Below are positions 44,323 to 52,595 of a stretch of DNA of 64,000 nucleotides, piece after piece. This DNA comes from Rufibacter sp. DG15C. Its GTDB lineage: Bacteria; Bacteroidota; Bacteroidia; Cytophagales; Hymenobacteraceae. The position numbers were made by a program, and so were the translations under genes. How positions within the stretch are numbered: the first letter of the stretch is position 1; each line of letters starts with the position of its first letter. The DNA is taken from positions 1,302,001 through 1,366,000 of the forward strand of contig NZ_CP010776.1 in the NCBI RefSeq assembly GCF_001577755.1, given 5' to 3'. The notes beneath the pieces are model-generated. The model searched no databases. It saw only the letters and a list, made by a program, of their open reading frames with translations, and was not told the DNA's origin.

Positions 44323-44898
44323 ATGAAAGACATTCTGCACCAGAACAAGACGTTTGAAGGCATTGACTATACCAACCAGGCCATTTCGGGCAGGGAGTTT
44401 GACGGGTGCACCTTCAAGAACTGCGATTTCTCCAACACAGACCTTTCTAACAACAGCTTCTTGGAGTGCCAGTTTGAGCACTGCAACCTGAGCAACATCA
44501 AACTGAACAGCGCCAAACTACAGGACGTCGCATTCACGCACTGCAAAATCATGGGCGTGGACTTTAGCGGGTGCCATGACTTTCTGCTGAGTGTGGAATT
44601 CACCAATTGCTCCCTGGACTACGCGTTCTTTGGCCGGAAGAATTTCAAGAAGACCAAGTTCACCGGCTGCAGCATCAAAGAAGCCAACTTCACGGACACG
44701 GACCTCACCGAAGCCAAGTTTGCTGACTGCGACCTGCTCAGAACGGTTTTCCAGAACACCAATCTGGAGAAGGCAGACTTCTACACAGCTTACAATTATA
44801 CCTTAGACCCCGAAGTGAACCGCATCAAGAAAGCCAAATTCTCTACGCAGGGCGCCTTGGGCCTACTGGCCAAATACAACATCAGCATTAAGCAGTAG
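44323..44898 (+). CDS. Pentapeptide-repeat protein
   Basis: The 191-residue protein is built of pentapeptide repeats A(D/N)LxX and relatives from residue 15 to 150: DGCTFKNCDFSNTDLSNNSF, LSNIKLNSAKLQDVAFTHCK, FSGCHDFLLSVEFTN, ADCDLLRTVFQNTNLEKADF. Such a right-handed beta helix is shared with Qnr/MfpA DNA-gyrase protecting proteins, and the length (about 190-220) fits Qnr-like members. No evidence for quinolone resistance here beyond that. It is monocistronic. Confidence 0.85.
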   Translation: MKDILHQNKTFEGIDYTNQAISGREFDGCTFKNCDFSNTDLSNNSFLECQFEHCNLSNIKLNSAKLQDVAFTHCKIMGVDFSGCHDFLLSVEFTNCSLDYAFFGRKNFKKTKFTGCSIKEANFTDTDLTEAKFADCDLLRTVFQNTNLEKADFYTAYNYTLDPEVNRIKKAKFSTQGALGLLAKYNISIKQ

Positions 44899-44903
44899 TA
44901 ATT

Positions 44904-44943
44904 CTGTTTTTGGCCTGTTTTCTGGGAATAAGGCCAAAAATGG
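44904..44943. repeat. Dispersed palindromic repeat, copy 5
   Basis: TGTTTTTGGCCTGTTTTC faces GGAATAAGGCCAAAAATG with a short loop. It lies 6 bp after the pentapeptide gene stop. Confidence 0.8.
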
Positions 44944-45079
44944 CTTCCACTGGCAGTGAGGCTCTCAAACTATTGTCCCACTAAATCTGGGCTTCGTGAC
45001 AACGTGTGTTGCCCGGCTGGGCAAAATCTGTGTATCTTTCCTTTGCGCAAGATTGCCTTAGACTTTAGTGGTGTGCCCC

Positions 45080-45985
45080 ATGCTTTCGTTTTTCAAACAG
45101 CCTTTTCCGGTAAGTGAACTGAACCTGTCCAAGACGCTGGGGCTTTCCCTGCTGTTTGGGGCCATGATTGCGTTCTGCCTGGTGGTGTTTCAGCCGTTCG
45201 GGTCCTATAACTGGCACTCGCCTACCAAGAATCTGGTCTTGTCGGGGTACGGGCTGGTGGCGGCTTTCTCGGTGTTTCTCAACTTCTATGGCTTCAGAAG
45301 AATGGCTCCCGGTTTCTTTCATGAGAGCCGTTGGAACGTGGGCAAGGAGATTCTCTGGAACCTGGTGCATTTTGTGACAGGCGGTTTCCTGAGCACGGTG
45401 TATGGCGCAGCCATGGGCATTATGCCGTTCTCTATAGCGCAAATCAGCTACATGATTCTGGTGGCCTTCATGATGGGTTTGGTGCCGGCCATCCTCATTG
45501 TGCTCATCATGTATGTGTACCTCCTGCAGAAATACCGTCCCATTGAGCTGGTGAGAAAAGAAGAGCCGGTTGCCGCGCCGTTGGTGTTGGACAGCCCTGA
45601 TCCCTCTAGCCCAACACTTATAGAACCTGAACCAGCCAATACGCATATCACGTTCGTTGCGGAGAACGAAAAAGACACGCTCACCTTAGAAGCCACCAAC
45701 CTTCTGTACATTGAAGCGAGTGACAATTATTGCACGGTCTTTTACCACCAGAACAACATCCTGCAAAAACACTTGTTGCGCAGTAGCCTCAGCCGGCTAG
45801 AGAACCAAATCACCCACCCCGAAGTGGTGCGCTGTCATAGGTCCTATCTGGTGAATCTGGACCGGGTGCAGAACGTATCGGGGAACGCGCAGGGGTATAA
45901 GCTGCACTTTACGCAGACCGAGCAGACGGTGCCGGTGGCCAGGGCGTCTAGTAGTGTAGTGAAATTGTTCTTCGTGGCCAGCTAA
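45080..45985 (+). CDS. Membrane-anchored LytTR-family regulator
   Basis: ATG 45080 is preferred to the GTG at 45068. The 301-residue protein has four hydrophobic segments (KTLGLSLLFGAMIAFCLVVF, YGLVAAFSVFLNFY, NLVHFVTGGFLSTVYGAAMG, YMILVAFMMGLVPAILIVLI), a linker, then a LytTR DNA-binding domain (LLYIEASDNYCTVFYHQNNI, LRSSLSRLENQITHPEVVRC, HRSYLVNL). LytTR binds direct repeats about 21 bp apart; such repeats occur just downstream (45986..46082). It may sense something in the membrane and act on the next gene or itself. Confidence 0.88.
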   Translation: MLSFFKQPFPVSELNLSKTLGLSLLFGAMIAFCLVVFQPFGSYNWHSPTKNLVLSGYGLVAAFSVFLNFYGFRRMAPGFFHESRWNVGKEILWNLVHFVTGGFLSTVYGAAMGIMPFSIAQISYMILVAFMMGLVPAILIVLIMYVYLLQKYRPIELVRKEEPVAAPLVLDSPDPSSPTLIEPEPANTHITFVAENEKDTLTLEATNLLYIEASDNYCTVFYHQNNILQKHLLRSSLSRLENQITHPEVVRCHRSYLVNLDRVQNVSGNAQGYKLHFTQTEQTVPVARASSSVVKLFFVAS

Positions 45986-46091
45986 TCGCCCCAGGGGACC
46001 TTGCCATTCGTCCCAAAACGTGCCTGTGGCCCCAAAAACGGCACCTTTCGCCCCATTGCCCAGCGGCGCATTTTATCGCCCCGTACTTTTG
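45986..46091 (+). promoter_or_regulatory. Direct repeats with LytTR-like spacing leading to a TAnnTTTG element
   Basis: TCGCCCC or a close variant begins at 45986, 46008 (TCGTCCC), 46027 (TGGCCCC), 46048 and 46076, at steps of 22, 19, 21 and 28 bp. The row ends next to TACTTTTG (46084..46091), a full TAnnTTTG -7 element, 25 bp before ATG 46117. No TTTG is found at -33, as expected for an activator-dependent promoter. The adjacent LytTR regulator is the obvious candidate binder. Confidence 0.55.
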
Positions 46092-46116
46092 ACGAAACGA
46101 TTAACCAAACCTCGTC

Positions 46117-47415
46117 ATGAAAAAAGTACTGAAAAGAATCGCCCTGTTTGTCCTCCTTACGCCTATTGTTCTGGTAGCCTTGGCCGCCGTTGGTTACTTT
46201 ACCTATAGACTGGTAGCCGTAGGCGGAGAGAGCACGCTACACCAAGCGTACCTAGCCAAATACAAGGAAGAAATCACGCCAGCGAAAGACCCCGCCTTTT
46301 CCATTTTTGACAGCGCATTCTACAAAAACCAAGTCTTCTTTTTAGGCGAAGCGCACGGCACCGCCAAGCCGCAGGAACTGGACTTCGCGCTGGTAAAACA
46401 CCTTAACCAAAAAGTGAACATGCGCCACTACCTAGCTGAAGTAGACTACAGCCAAGCCCATTTCCTGAACCAGTACTTATTGACCGGCGATGAGAAGAAC
46501 CTGGACGTGGTGTTTCAGTTCTGGGCCCGCCTAAACGCGCAATGGGGTAATCAGGATTTCATGAACAAGATTAAGAAGATACGCGCCTACAACCAGACTT
46601 TACCTGAGGCCCAGCGCATCTCCATTGTGGGCGTAGACCGCGTTCAGGACCCAGAAACCCTGCACCGCCATTTAAAGCAATTAGTGGTTACGCTTCCGGC
46701 TAACCAAAGCCCTCTACAAGACAGCCTGCGCATGCTTACCATGACCGACAGCCTAGACACTGACGCTCTTGCTAGAATGGCCAAAGGACTCATCACCAAA
46801 GACAGCACCAACCTCACTTTTGAATTGCGCCATACTTTGCAGAATGCCGTTTATTACACAGACAGAACCAAGCGCGACAGCGTGATGTACCTGAACCTGA
46901 ACACGCTAGTCCAGAGCAAAGGCCTGCAAAAGGAGAAATTTTACGGCATGTGGGGCATGTTCCACGCCATTCCGGTAGAAGTGGAGCGTGGCACGCCGTT
47001 CGCCTATCTGTTGCAGCACGCCAACTCGCCGTTCAAGAACAAGGCCGTGTCCATTGGTGTGTATACCCTGGACAGCGAAAGCATGATGCCCACCGCCTCT
47101 ATGCCGTCTTTTGTGTCTAAGGGACAGCGCTTCGTGAACTCCACCATGACCAACAATGACGGGCCGCTGGTGTTTGTGAACGGCATCAAGGACCTGCGCG
47201 CTGTGACCAAGGAAAATTCCATAACGCTGTTCAAGACCGATGCGCCCGGCACACCTTACAAAAATTCAGCCCGTCTGGCTAGCTTTAAAGTCTTGATGCC
47301 CAACCAGAGCATCGCGTTCAAGCAGGAGAACACGGGCCTTGCCGATGTCTTCCAATACATCTGCCTGGTGCGCAACTCCCGGGCCACTACTCCGGTGGAG
47401 GTGAAACAACTCTAA
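46117..47415 (+). CDS. Erythromycin-esterase/ChaN-like exported protein
   Basis: The 432-residue protein has an N-terminal TM or signal (LLTPIVLVALAAVGYFTYRL), then QVFFLGEAHGTAKPQELDFA with the GEAHG motif shared by the EreA/ChaN/TraB fold, and later AEVDYSQAHF and VDRVQDPETLHRHLKQ. The Glu/His of GEAHG and later His residues are candidate active or heme-binding sites. Members act as esterases or heme-binding lipoproteins; which applies cannot be read. Its promoter region has the LytTR-like direct repeats. Confidence 0.6.
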   Translation: MKKVLKRIALFVLLTPIVLVALAAVGYFTYRLVAVGGESTLHQAYLAKYKEEITPAKDPAFSIFDSAFYKNQVFFLGEAHGTAKPQELDFALVKHLNQKVNMRHYLAEVDYSQAHFLNQYLLTGDEKNLDVVFQFWARLNAQWGNQDFMNKIKKIRAYNQTLPEAQRISIVGVDRVQDPETLHRHLKQLVVTLPANQSPLQDSLRMLTMTDSLDTDALARMAKGLITKDSTNLTFELRHTLQNAVYYTDRTKRDSVMYLNLNTLVQSKGLQKEKFYGMWGMFHAIPVEVERGTPFAYLLQHANSPFKNKAVSIGVYTLDSESMMPTASMPSFVSKGQRFVNSTMTNNDGPLVFVNGIKDLRAVTKENSITLFKTDAPGTPYKNSARLASFKVLMPNQSIAFKQENTGLADVFQYICLVRNSRATTPVEVKQL

Positions 47416-47477
47416 GCCGCTAGCGCAGTAAATAGAAATCAGAAGCAGGGACTTGAGACGCCTTGCTTCTGATTTTC

Positions 47478-47515
47478 CATTTTTGGGCTACTTTAGCGAA
47501 AACAGGCCAAAAACG
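47478..47515. repeat. Dispersed palindromic repeat, copy 6
   Basis: CATTTTTGGGCTACTTTA faces CGAAAACAGGCCAAAAACG. It lies between the ChaN-like gene and the 2H phosphoesterase gene, in the 5' leader of the latter, 28 bp before its ATG. Confidence 0.8.
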
Positions 47516-47543
47516 TCTTTCTTTTCTTCGCTGTCTTTCCCAG

Positions 47544-48239
47544 ATGACCAAACCCCAATCTCTTTCTGACCAGTATGACACGCTCTGGCGACAGGCGCAT
47601 CATCAGTTCTCCCAAGGAAGTTTTGAACTAGACCCATTCTTAGCCAGCAAAACTCCAGACACCAGAAGAGGCATCACGCTACTCGCCCGACCAAACCCTG
47701 AAGTGCAGACGCGTATCCAAGAGATGTTGCAACGTTTGAAAGTTGTTGAGCCTTCGCAGTATTACTACCCCGCCCAGGACCTACACTTGACCCTTCTTTC
47801 CATCATCTCTTGCTTACCTGACTTTGATTCAAGGTCTATTCAGGCAGGTGACTATTGCCGGTTGTTACAAGAAGCATTACATGGTATCCAGCCTTTTATC
47901 ATTTATTACAAAGGCATAACGGCTTCTCCCTCGTGTATCATGGTGCAAGGCTTTCCGGATGGCGAGGGTTTGCAACAGCTGCGGGAGCAAGTGCGCACGG
48001 CCTTTAAGAATTCTGACCTGCCTCACACCATTGACCAACGCTACGAAATTCACACCGCCCATAGCACGGTGCTTAGGTTTCAGGCACCGTTAAAAAACCC
48101 AGCAGCTTTCCTGAGTCTGTTAGAGCAATTTAGGGCGACCGATTTTGGCAGTTTTACAATTGAACAAGTAGAACTGGTGTACAATGATTGGTACCAGCGG
48201 GCCAGCAACACGCAGACGTTGGCTACTTTCCAGTTGTGA
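47544..48239 (+). CDS. 2H phosphoesterase (2'-5' RNA ligase superfamily)
   Basis: ATG 47544 (MTKPQSLSDQYDTLWRQAHH) was chosen; the frame stays open upstream through the repeat. The 231-residue protein has the two active-site motifs: DLHLTLLS (HxT) near residue 79 and HTAHSTVLRF (HxT) near residue 172, which define 2H phosphoesterases. These act on cyclic or terminal RNA or nucleotide phosphates. The biological substrate is not known. It is followed by another repeat at 48251. Confidence 0.82.
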   Translation: MTKPQSLSDQYDTLWRQAHHQFSQGSFELDPFLASKTPDTRRGITLLARPNPEVQTRIQEMLQRLKVVEPSQYYYPAQDLHLTLLSIISCLPDFDSRSIQAGDYCRLLQEALHGIQPFIIYYKGITASPSCIMVQGFPDGEGLQQLREQVRTAFKNSDLPHTIDQRYEIHTAHSTVLRFQAPLKNPAAFLSLLEQFRATDFGSFTIEQVELVYNDWYQRASNTQTLATFQL

Positions 48240-48250
48240 TGCAGATTTGT

Positions 48251-48288
48251 CGTTTTTGGCTTATTTTAGCGGAAATAGCCCAAAAACG
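48251..48288. repeat. Dispersed palindromic repeat, copy 7, ending 6 bp before a start codon
   Basis: CGTTTTTGGCTTATTTTA faces GAAATAGCCCAAAAACG. It lies 12 bp after the 2H gene stop and ends 6 bp before ATG 48295 of the cyclase gene, so it may form a hairpin at that gene's ribosome entry. Confidence 0.85.
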
Positions 48289-48294
48289 CCTGCC

Positions 48295-49098
48295 ATGCTT
48301 TCTTCTACCGCCACCATATCGTATCAAGGCCAAGCCTACCAGTTCAACCCCTTGCAGCCCCTGGATATTTCTTTGCCGTTGCAGGCTGGGCCAGAGAATG
48401 TGAATTGCTTTTGGGCCGAGCCGGTGCAAGTAGACACCATCGTAGTCGGCAGTTTTGTAGGCAGTGTAGCGCTAGGAGGGTCCACCAACTATCAGCGCGT
48501 GCACCTCACACCGCACGGCAACGGCACCCACACCGAGTGCTATGGCCACATCTCCCCAGATCCCGCCGCTACCTTAGACAAATGCCTATCACGGTTTCTG
48601 TTTGTAGCGCAGGTGGTTTCTGCCATGCCGCAACAACAGGAGAACGGCGATTCAGTAGTAGTGGCTTCTGATGTGATTGCACAACTGTCTTTGGAGAACT
48701 TACCAGAGGCACTCATCTTACGCACTTTCCCCAATACAGACGCGAAACGAACTGCGCAGTACTCGGGCACCAATCCTACTTATATAGAACCAGCCTTGGC
48801 TCACTTTCTGGCAGACAATGGCGTAGAGCATTTGCTGTTGGATTTACCGTCTGTAGATAGAGAAGAAGATGGCGGGGAGTTGTTGGCGCATCATGCCTTC
48901 TGGCAATATCCAAGTGCTACGCGGTTGGCATCTACTATTACGGAGTTGATTTTTGTGCCGGACGCGGTGGCGGATGGTTTGTACCTGTTGAATTTGCAGG
49001 TGACCAGTTTGGTGTTGGATGCTAGCCCTAGCAAGCCGGTCTTGTATGCATTAACCCAAGCGGCTAGTAGTGAAGGTGCGCTTCCAAGCTTGCATTAA
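48295..49098 (+). CDS. Cyclase/kynurenine formamidase-like metal hydrolase
   Basis: ATG 48295 (MLSSTATISYQGQAYQFNPL) gives 267 residues; an upstream frame to 48184 runs through the previous gene and the repeat. It has the cyclase-family metal motif in VHLTPHGNGTHTECYGHISP (HxGTHxD-type, Glu for Asp), with ILRTFPNTDAKRTAQYSGTN and LLLDLPSVDREEDGG later. Members include KynB and mandelate-cyclase-like enzymes. Specific substrate unknown. Confidence 0.8.
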   Translation: MLSSTATISYQGQAYQFNPLQPLDISLPLQAGPENVNCFWAEPVQVDTIVVGSFVGSVALGGSTNYQRVHLTPHGNGTHTECYGHISPDPAATLDKCLSRFLFVAQVVSAMPQQQENGDSVVVASDVIAQLSLENLPEALILRTFPNTDAKRTAQYSGTNPTYIEPALAHFLADNGVEHLLLDLPSVDREEDGGELLAHHAFWQYPSATRLASTITELIFVPDAVADGLYLLNLQVTSLVLDASPSKPVLYALTQAASSEGALPSLH

Positions 49099-49119
49099 TG
49101 ATTTAAGGAGCTTCTTCTG

Positions 49120-49148
49120 TCCCCCTTTGAAGGGGGTAGGGGGATGAC
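49120..49148. repeat. G-rich intergenic repeat B, copy 1
   Basis: TCCCCCTTTGAAGGGGGTAG followed by GGGGATGAC. It contains the dyad CCCCCTTTGAAGGGGG. Two more copies lie in the nrdB-nrdA gap. The same word is common between genes in Bacteroidota. Confidence 0.85.
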
Positions 49149-49633
49149 GTACTTTATCTGATTATTCATTTAGGCCTTTGCCTCCCAACTCTTACTTCCC
49201 AGCTTTCAACTCCTTCCTCTCCGTTCGGGCGTCTGTCACTTTTCTCCTTGATGCTCAACCTAACCAAAAGAATCAAGAGCCCCCGAACTCGCTGACCGCT
49301 CAGACAAGGCAGGGGCTCTGAGAGGTGCACCATGAGAAGTGATTCGTTTCATAGCTGCCTTACGCCACTGCCAAGTGACAGACTACTACTTTCTCCCTCG
49401 TGAAAAGAGACTTAAATTGACCAGTCTCTTTTCCCTCAGTCAAGGGCAGGCGGGTTGCTATGGGAGACGTTGGAATGCCTTCCCTCGCTAACGCACATGA
49501 GTTTCTGAGGTTCATGTAGAGACAACGGCACCGCCTTGTCTCCTGCGCATTGCTTTGGCAGCCAAACCATCTGCGGTGACTCTAAAAAGACCTCGTAGCG
49601 TCTGGGAAGACCTGAGAGCGTCTGTGCCAACAG
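49149..49633. other. 485-bp gap with no supported gene
   Basis: It holds a weak long-loop stem, AGAGCCCC at 49276..49283 with GGGGCTCT at 49312..49319, which could belong to a small RNA or be chance. The minus 83-codon frame at 49436..49687 begins inside a palindromic repeat and is not called. Confidence 0.4.
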
Positions 49634-49672
49634 CCTTTTTTGCCCTGATTCCCAGAAAACAAGCCAAAAACG
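49634..49672. repeat. Dispersed palindromic repeat, copy 8
   Basis: CCTTTTTTGCCCTGATTC faces CAGAAAACAAGCCAAAAACG, a diverged copy with several mismatches in the left arm. It lies just beyond the terminator of the L21-L27 operon. Confidence 0.65.
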
Positions 49673-49686
49673 AAATACTTTAGACA

Positions 49687-49718
49687 AAGAAAGCCAATCC
49701 CTGGGGATTGGCTTTCTT
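49687..49718 (-). terminator. Terminator of the rplU-rpmA operon
   Basis: AAGAAAGCCAATCC (49687..49700) and GGATTGGCTTTCTT (49705..49718) form a perfect 14-bp stem with a 4-nt loop, 34 bp beyond the rpmA stop. The flanking T-run on the minus strand is short. Confidence 0.85.
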
Positions 49719-49751
49719 GAAATCTATACTAGCCTTGCGGCGAGGGTATGC

Positions 49752-50057
49752 TTAGGCAGTTACTTCTTCTGAAGGAGTAGTAGATACTTTAGCAGCTTCT
49801 ACTTCTCTTGGAAGAACAGATACGTAAGAACGGTTCTTAGCACCTTTTCTGAAAGCAACCACGCCATCTGTCAAAGCGAACAAGGTATGGTCTTTGCCAA
49901 TACCTACGTTAGCGCCTGGGTGATGGGCAGTACCGCGCTGACGCACGATAATGTTGCCTGCAATGATGGCTTGGCCACCGAAGATTTTAACGCCTAGGCG
50001 TTTGGAATGAGATTCGCGGCCGTTGTTAGAACTACCGACACCTTTTTTGTGAGCCAT
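49752..50057 (-). CDS. rpmA: Ribosomal protein L27
   Basis: The 101-residue protein begins [20 protein letters not shown] and continues [40 protein letters not shown], the fully conserved L27 core. The C-terminus is extended by about 15 residues ([17 protein letters not shown]), common in this lineage. It follows rplU in the same direction, the universal L21-L27 order. No N-terminal cleavage extension of the Firmicutes type is present. Confidence 0.98.
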   Translation of the reverse strand: MAHKKGVGSSNNGRESHSKRLGVKIFGGQAIIAGNIIVRQRGTAHHPGANVGIGKDHTLFALTDGVVAFRKGAKNRSYVSVLPREVEAAKVSTTPSEEVTA

Positions 50058-50127
50058 TTCTAGTCTATGTTAACCCCGGCAAATACACCGGGAATAGGTT
50101 CTACAATAATTTTCCTTACCTCAAAAA

Positions 50128-50436
50128 TTAACCAATCGCGTTGATCAACACTTTGGTGAACTGTTGGCGGTGACCGTTTTTCTTTTTGTAGCCTTTTCTT
50201 CTTTTCTTCTTGAAGATGATCACTTTGTCAGCCTTAGAGTGGCCCTGGATGGTTCCAGTCACTTTCACGCCGTCCAAGAACGGAGCGCCTAAGGTTAAAG
50301 TACCGTCATTATCAGTCAAAAGAACATTGGCGAACTCTACGGCGTCACCCTCATTGCCGGAAAGCTTGTTAGTGTAGAAGAACTTACCGCTCTCTACTTT
50401 CGTCTGGACCCCAGCGATTTCAACAATTGCGTACAT
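50128..50436 (-). CDS. rplU: Ribosomal protein L21
   Basis: The 102-residue protein begins MYAIVEIAGVQTKVESGKFF and ends KKNGHRQQFTKVLINAIG, with IIFKKKRRKGYKKKNGHRQ as the L21 signature. It is the first gene of the rplU-rpmA operon, 70 bp upstream of rpmA. A TAnnTTTG promoter precedes it. Confidence 0.98.
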   Translation of the reverse strand: MYAIVEIAGVQTKVESGKFFYTNKLSGNEGDAVEFANVLLTDNDGTLTLGAPFLDGVKVTGTIQGHSKADKVIIFKKKRRKGYKKKNGHRQQFTKVLINAIG

Positions 50437-50467
50437 CAGCTTACGTTTATTTTAAAAAATTGAACCG

Positions 50468-50498
50468 CAAAGGTAAGCCCGTCTTCTAATATATGCAA
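50468..50498 (-). promoter_or_regulatory. Promoter of the rplU-rpmA operon
   Basis: On the minus strand TTG (50498..50496), a 20-nt spacer and TACCTTTG (50475..50468) fit the Bacteroidota promoter. The -7 element matches all six fixed bases of TAnnTTTG. The leader to ATG 50436 is about 25 nt. Confidence 0.6.
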
Positions 50499-50576
50499 CT
50501 ACTGGGCCTTTATTTTTAATTGAAGCAAATCAGGTTAGTTTCTTGGTTCTAAGCACCTTGCAAGTTTTCCCACCCC

Positions 50577-50598
50577 TGTGGGTAACTCCTGTGGATAA
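50577..50598. promoter_or_regulatory. Pair of DnaA-box-like sites
   Basis: TGTGGGTAA (50577..50585) and TGTGGATAA (50590..50598) are a one-mismatch and an exact match to the DnaA 9-mer (TTATCCACA read on the minus strand), 13 bp apart. They lie in the rplU-nrdB divergent gap, 550 bp before nrdB. A second, weaker pair is at 57436..57457. Confidence 0.35.
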
Positions 50599-51022
50599 AC
50601 TAAATTAGTATTGATGCTCAGGTACTTACGCGTGGACAAGTCAAAAGAAAATCTGCCCGCACTGAACAGCCGGGTAAGAAGGGAGCCTAAATGTCACAGA
50701 TGGCAGTGAAAAGCGCAGCATGACAAGGCTGACTAAACGTAAGCGAAAAGAAAGAGAATGTCAAGCGCACAGTGCTATTTTTTCTTTCTTTTTTCCCGTA
50801 GCTACACAGGCCTTCGTTTACCCATTTTTGGAAGATGCAACTCTGCCTCACTTTACTAAAAGATACCACTTCCATTCTATTAAGTTTTCCATATATTAGG
50901 GCTTTCTAATTTTGATAAAATTCATAAATTATTGATTTATAAGCAGTTGTAATGTTGATAACTGCTGTATAAGAAATGGATAATTTAGACCTCCGGGACG
51001 GGGCGGTCAACGTAAATGTCCC

Positions 51023-51030
51023 TATATTTG
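51023..51030 (+). promoter_or_regulatory. Candidate -7 element upstream of nrdB
   Basis: TATATTTG matches TAnnTTTG, about 120 bp before ATG 51152. No TTTG lies 19 bp further upstream, so the promoter may need an activator or be weak. No clear NrdR box pair was found. Confidence 0.4.
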
Positions 51031-51151
51031 AAATCTCAAGCCGGAGCAGACCAACCTTCTTTTAGAGGTTTACAGTCCACGGTGTCTGCAGGAAAACGCA
51101 TCCTCAGCACCCTCCACACAACCAACAGATTCACCACTTTAGTAACCGCTT

Positions 51152-52111
51152 ATGGAGCCTATTTTACAAGAGAACCCTAACCGCTTTGTCCTGTTCCCCA
51201 TCCAGAATGACGCCGTGTGGCAGATGTACAAACAGGCCGAAGCCAGCTTTTGGACCGCAGAGGAAATTGACCTGACCCAGGACAACAAGGACTGGGAGAA
51301 ACTCAACGACGGCGAGCGTCACTTCATCTCGCACGTGTTGGCGTTCTTCGCGGCTTCTGACGGGATAGTAAACGAGAACCTGGCCATCAACTTCATGCAA
51401 GAGGTGCAGATGCCGGAGGCGCGTTGCTTCTACGGGTTCCAGATCATGATGGAGAACATCCACTCTGAGACCTACTCTCTTTTAATAGACACTTATATAA
51501 AGGACCCGCAAGAGAAAGACCGTTTGTTCAACGCCCTGGAGACCGTGCCATGCGTGAAGAAAAAAGGCGAGTGGGCCCTTAAGTGGATCAACTCTGAGAA
51601 CTTCACGGAGCGTTTGATTGCCTTTGCGGCGGTAGAGGGTATTTTCTTCTCTGGTTCTTTCTGCTCTATCTTCTGGATGAAGAAGCGCGGCTTGATGCCG
51701 GGCCTTACCTTCTCTAATGAATTGATTTCCAGAGACGAAGGATTGCACTGCGATTTTGCCTGCCTGCTATACTCAATGTTAGTAAACAAGCTACCAGAAG
51801 AGCGCGTACATAGCATCATTAGAGACGCGGTGGCCATTGAACAGGAGTTTGTGACAGATGCGTTGCCGGTAGACCTGATTGGAATGAACGCAAAACTGAT
51901 GAGCCAATACATTGAGTTTGTGGCTGACCGCCTGCTGGTTTCTTTGGGCTGTAGCAAGATTTACAATTCCGCTAATCCATTTGACTTCATGGAGCTTATC
52001 TCCCTGCAAGGCAAAACCAACTTCTTTGAGAAACGCGTGGCCGAATACCAGAAATCTGGCGTGATGAGCGACCGTGACTCTAACGTATTCTCCCTGGACG
52101 AAGACTTCTAG
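51152..52111 (+). CDS. nrdB: Ribonucleotide reductase class Ia small subunit
   Basis: The 319-residue protein has the di-iron ligands of R2: Asp in [11 protein letters not shown], Glu and His in [12 protein letters not shown], Glu in [10 protein letters not shown], and Glu and His in RDEGLHCDF. The Tyr four residues after the first His (ETYSLL) is the radical tyrosine, so it is of the tyrosyl-radical type. The C-terminus ends NVFSLDEDF, the tail that binds the large subunit. It precedes nrdA with a 484-bp gap filled by repeats. Confidence 0.97.
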   Translation: MEPILQENPNRFVLFPIQNDAVWQMYKQAEASFWTAEEIDLTQDNKDWEKLNDGERHFISHVLAFFAASDGIVNENLAINFMQEVQMPEARCFYGFQIMMENIHSETYSLLIDTYIKDPQEKDRLFNALETVPCVKKKGEWALKWINSENFTERLIAFAAVEGIFFSGSFCSIFWMKKRGLMPGLTFSNELISRDEGLHCDFACLLYSMLVNKLPEERVHSIIRDAVAIEQEFVTDALPVDLIGMNAKLMSQYIEFVADRLLVSLGCSKIYNSANPFDFMELISLQGKTNFFEKRVAEYQKSGVMSDRDSNVFSLDEDF

Positions 52112-52148
52112 TCCAACCTCTTACCTCGCCATTCATCAGTCCGGCTTT

Positions 52149-52186
52149 CGTTTTTGGGCTGATTTGGCGGAAACAGTTCAAAAACG
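52149..52186. repeat. Dispersed palindromic repeat, copy 9
   Basis: CGTTTTTGGGCTGATTTG faces GAAACAGTTCAAAAACG. It lies 38 bp after the nrdB stop, in the nrdB-nrdA gap, with copy 10 at its other end. Confidence 0.8.
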
Positions 52187-52252
52187 CCCAATGACTGGTT
52201 GGGTTGCTGTTTAAGACAAAGCATTTATTTCCAAGCAATATTTTCTTCTTCG

Positions 52253-52281
52253 TCCCCCTTTGAAGGGGGCAGGGGGATGAC
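52253..52281. repeat. G-rich intergenic repeat B, copy 2
   Basis: TCCCCCTTTGAAGGGGGCAG followed by GGGGATGAC, one base different from copy 1. It faces copy 3 at 52360 in opposite orientation. Confidence 0.85.
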
Positions 52282-52359
52282 AAAGCGAGCCTGGAAACGA
52301 TAATGTTTGTTTTTAGAATGAAGAAATATTCTCGGGAATGTGAGCTTAGCAAGAGTGAA

Positions 52360-52387
52360 TCATCCCCCTACCCCCTTCAAAGGGGGA
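52360..52387. repeat. G-rich intergenic repeat B, copy 3, inverted
   Basis: TCATCCCCCTACCCCCTTCA followed by AAGGGGGA is the reverse complement of copies 1 and 2. With copy 2 it makes a 135-bp inverted pair in the nrdB-nrdA gap. Confidence 0.85.
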
Positions 52388-52430
52388 CAACCGAGCACAG
52401 ACTTACCAAAGCGATTTTCAAAACCAAAGT

Positions 52431-52468
52431 CGTTTTTGGGCTGTTTTCCAGAAAGTAGGGCAAAAACG
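52431..52468. repeat. Dispersed palindromic repeat, copy 10
   Basis: CGTTTTTGGGCTGTTTTC faces AGAAAGTAGGGCAAAAACG. It lies 127 bp before nrdA and mirrors copy 9 around the inverted repeat B pair. Confidence 0.85.
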
Positions 52469-52595
52469 CTTGGCAGATGGCTGGGCTAAATCCAAAGAAG
52501 ATTCCATATTAAAATGCCGCCTTTCGCTTAAAGAACGAAAGGCAATAGATATCTGGGATGACCCCAATCATCCTTTCACCTATATAGTGTAGCGT

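Noticed and set aside
46027-46062. A seventeenth copy of the palindromic repeat near TGGCCCCAAAAACGGCAC
   Set aside because: Only one arm is present; the stretch is better explained as the direct repeats upstream of 46117.
49436-49687. Minus-strand 83-codon frame
   Set aside because: Begins inside a palindromic repeat copy and runs through low-complexity gap sequence.
50577-50598. Chromosome origin at the DnaA-box-like pair
   Set aside because: Only one perfect box, no box cluster, no dnaA or dnaN, no A/T-rich unwinding region. Kept only as a possible regulatory pair.
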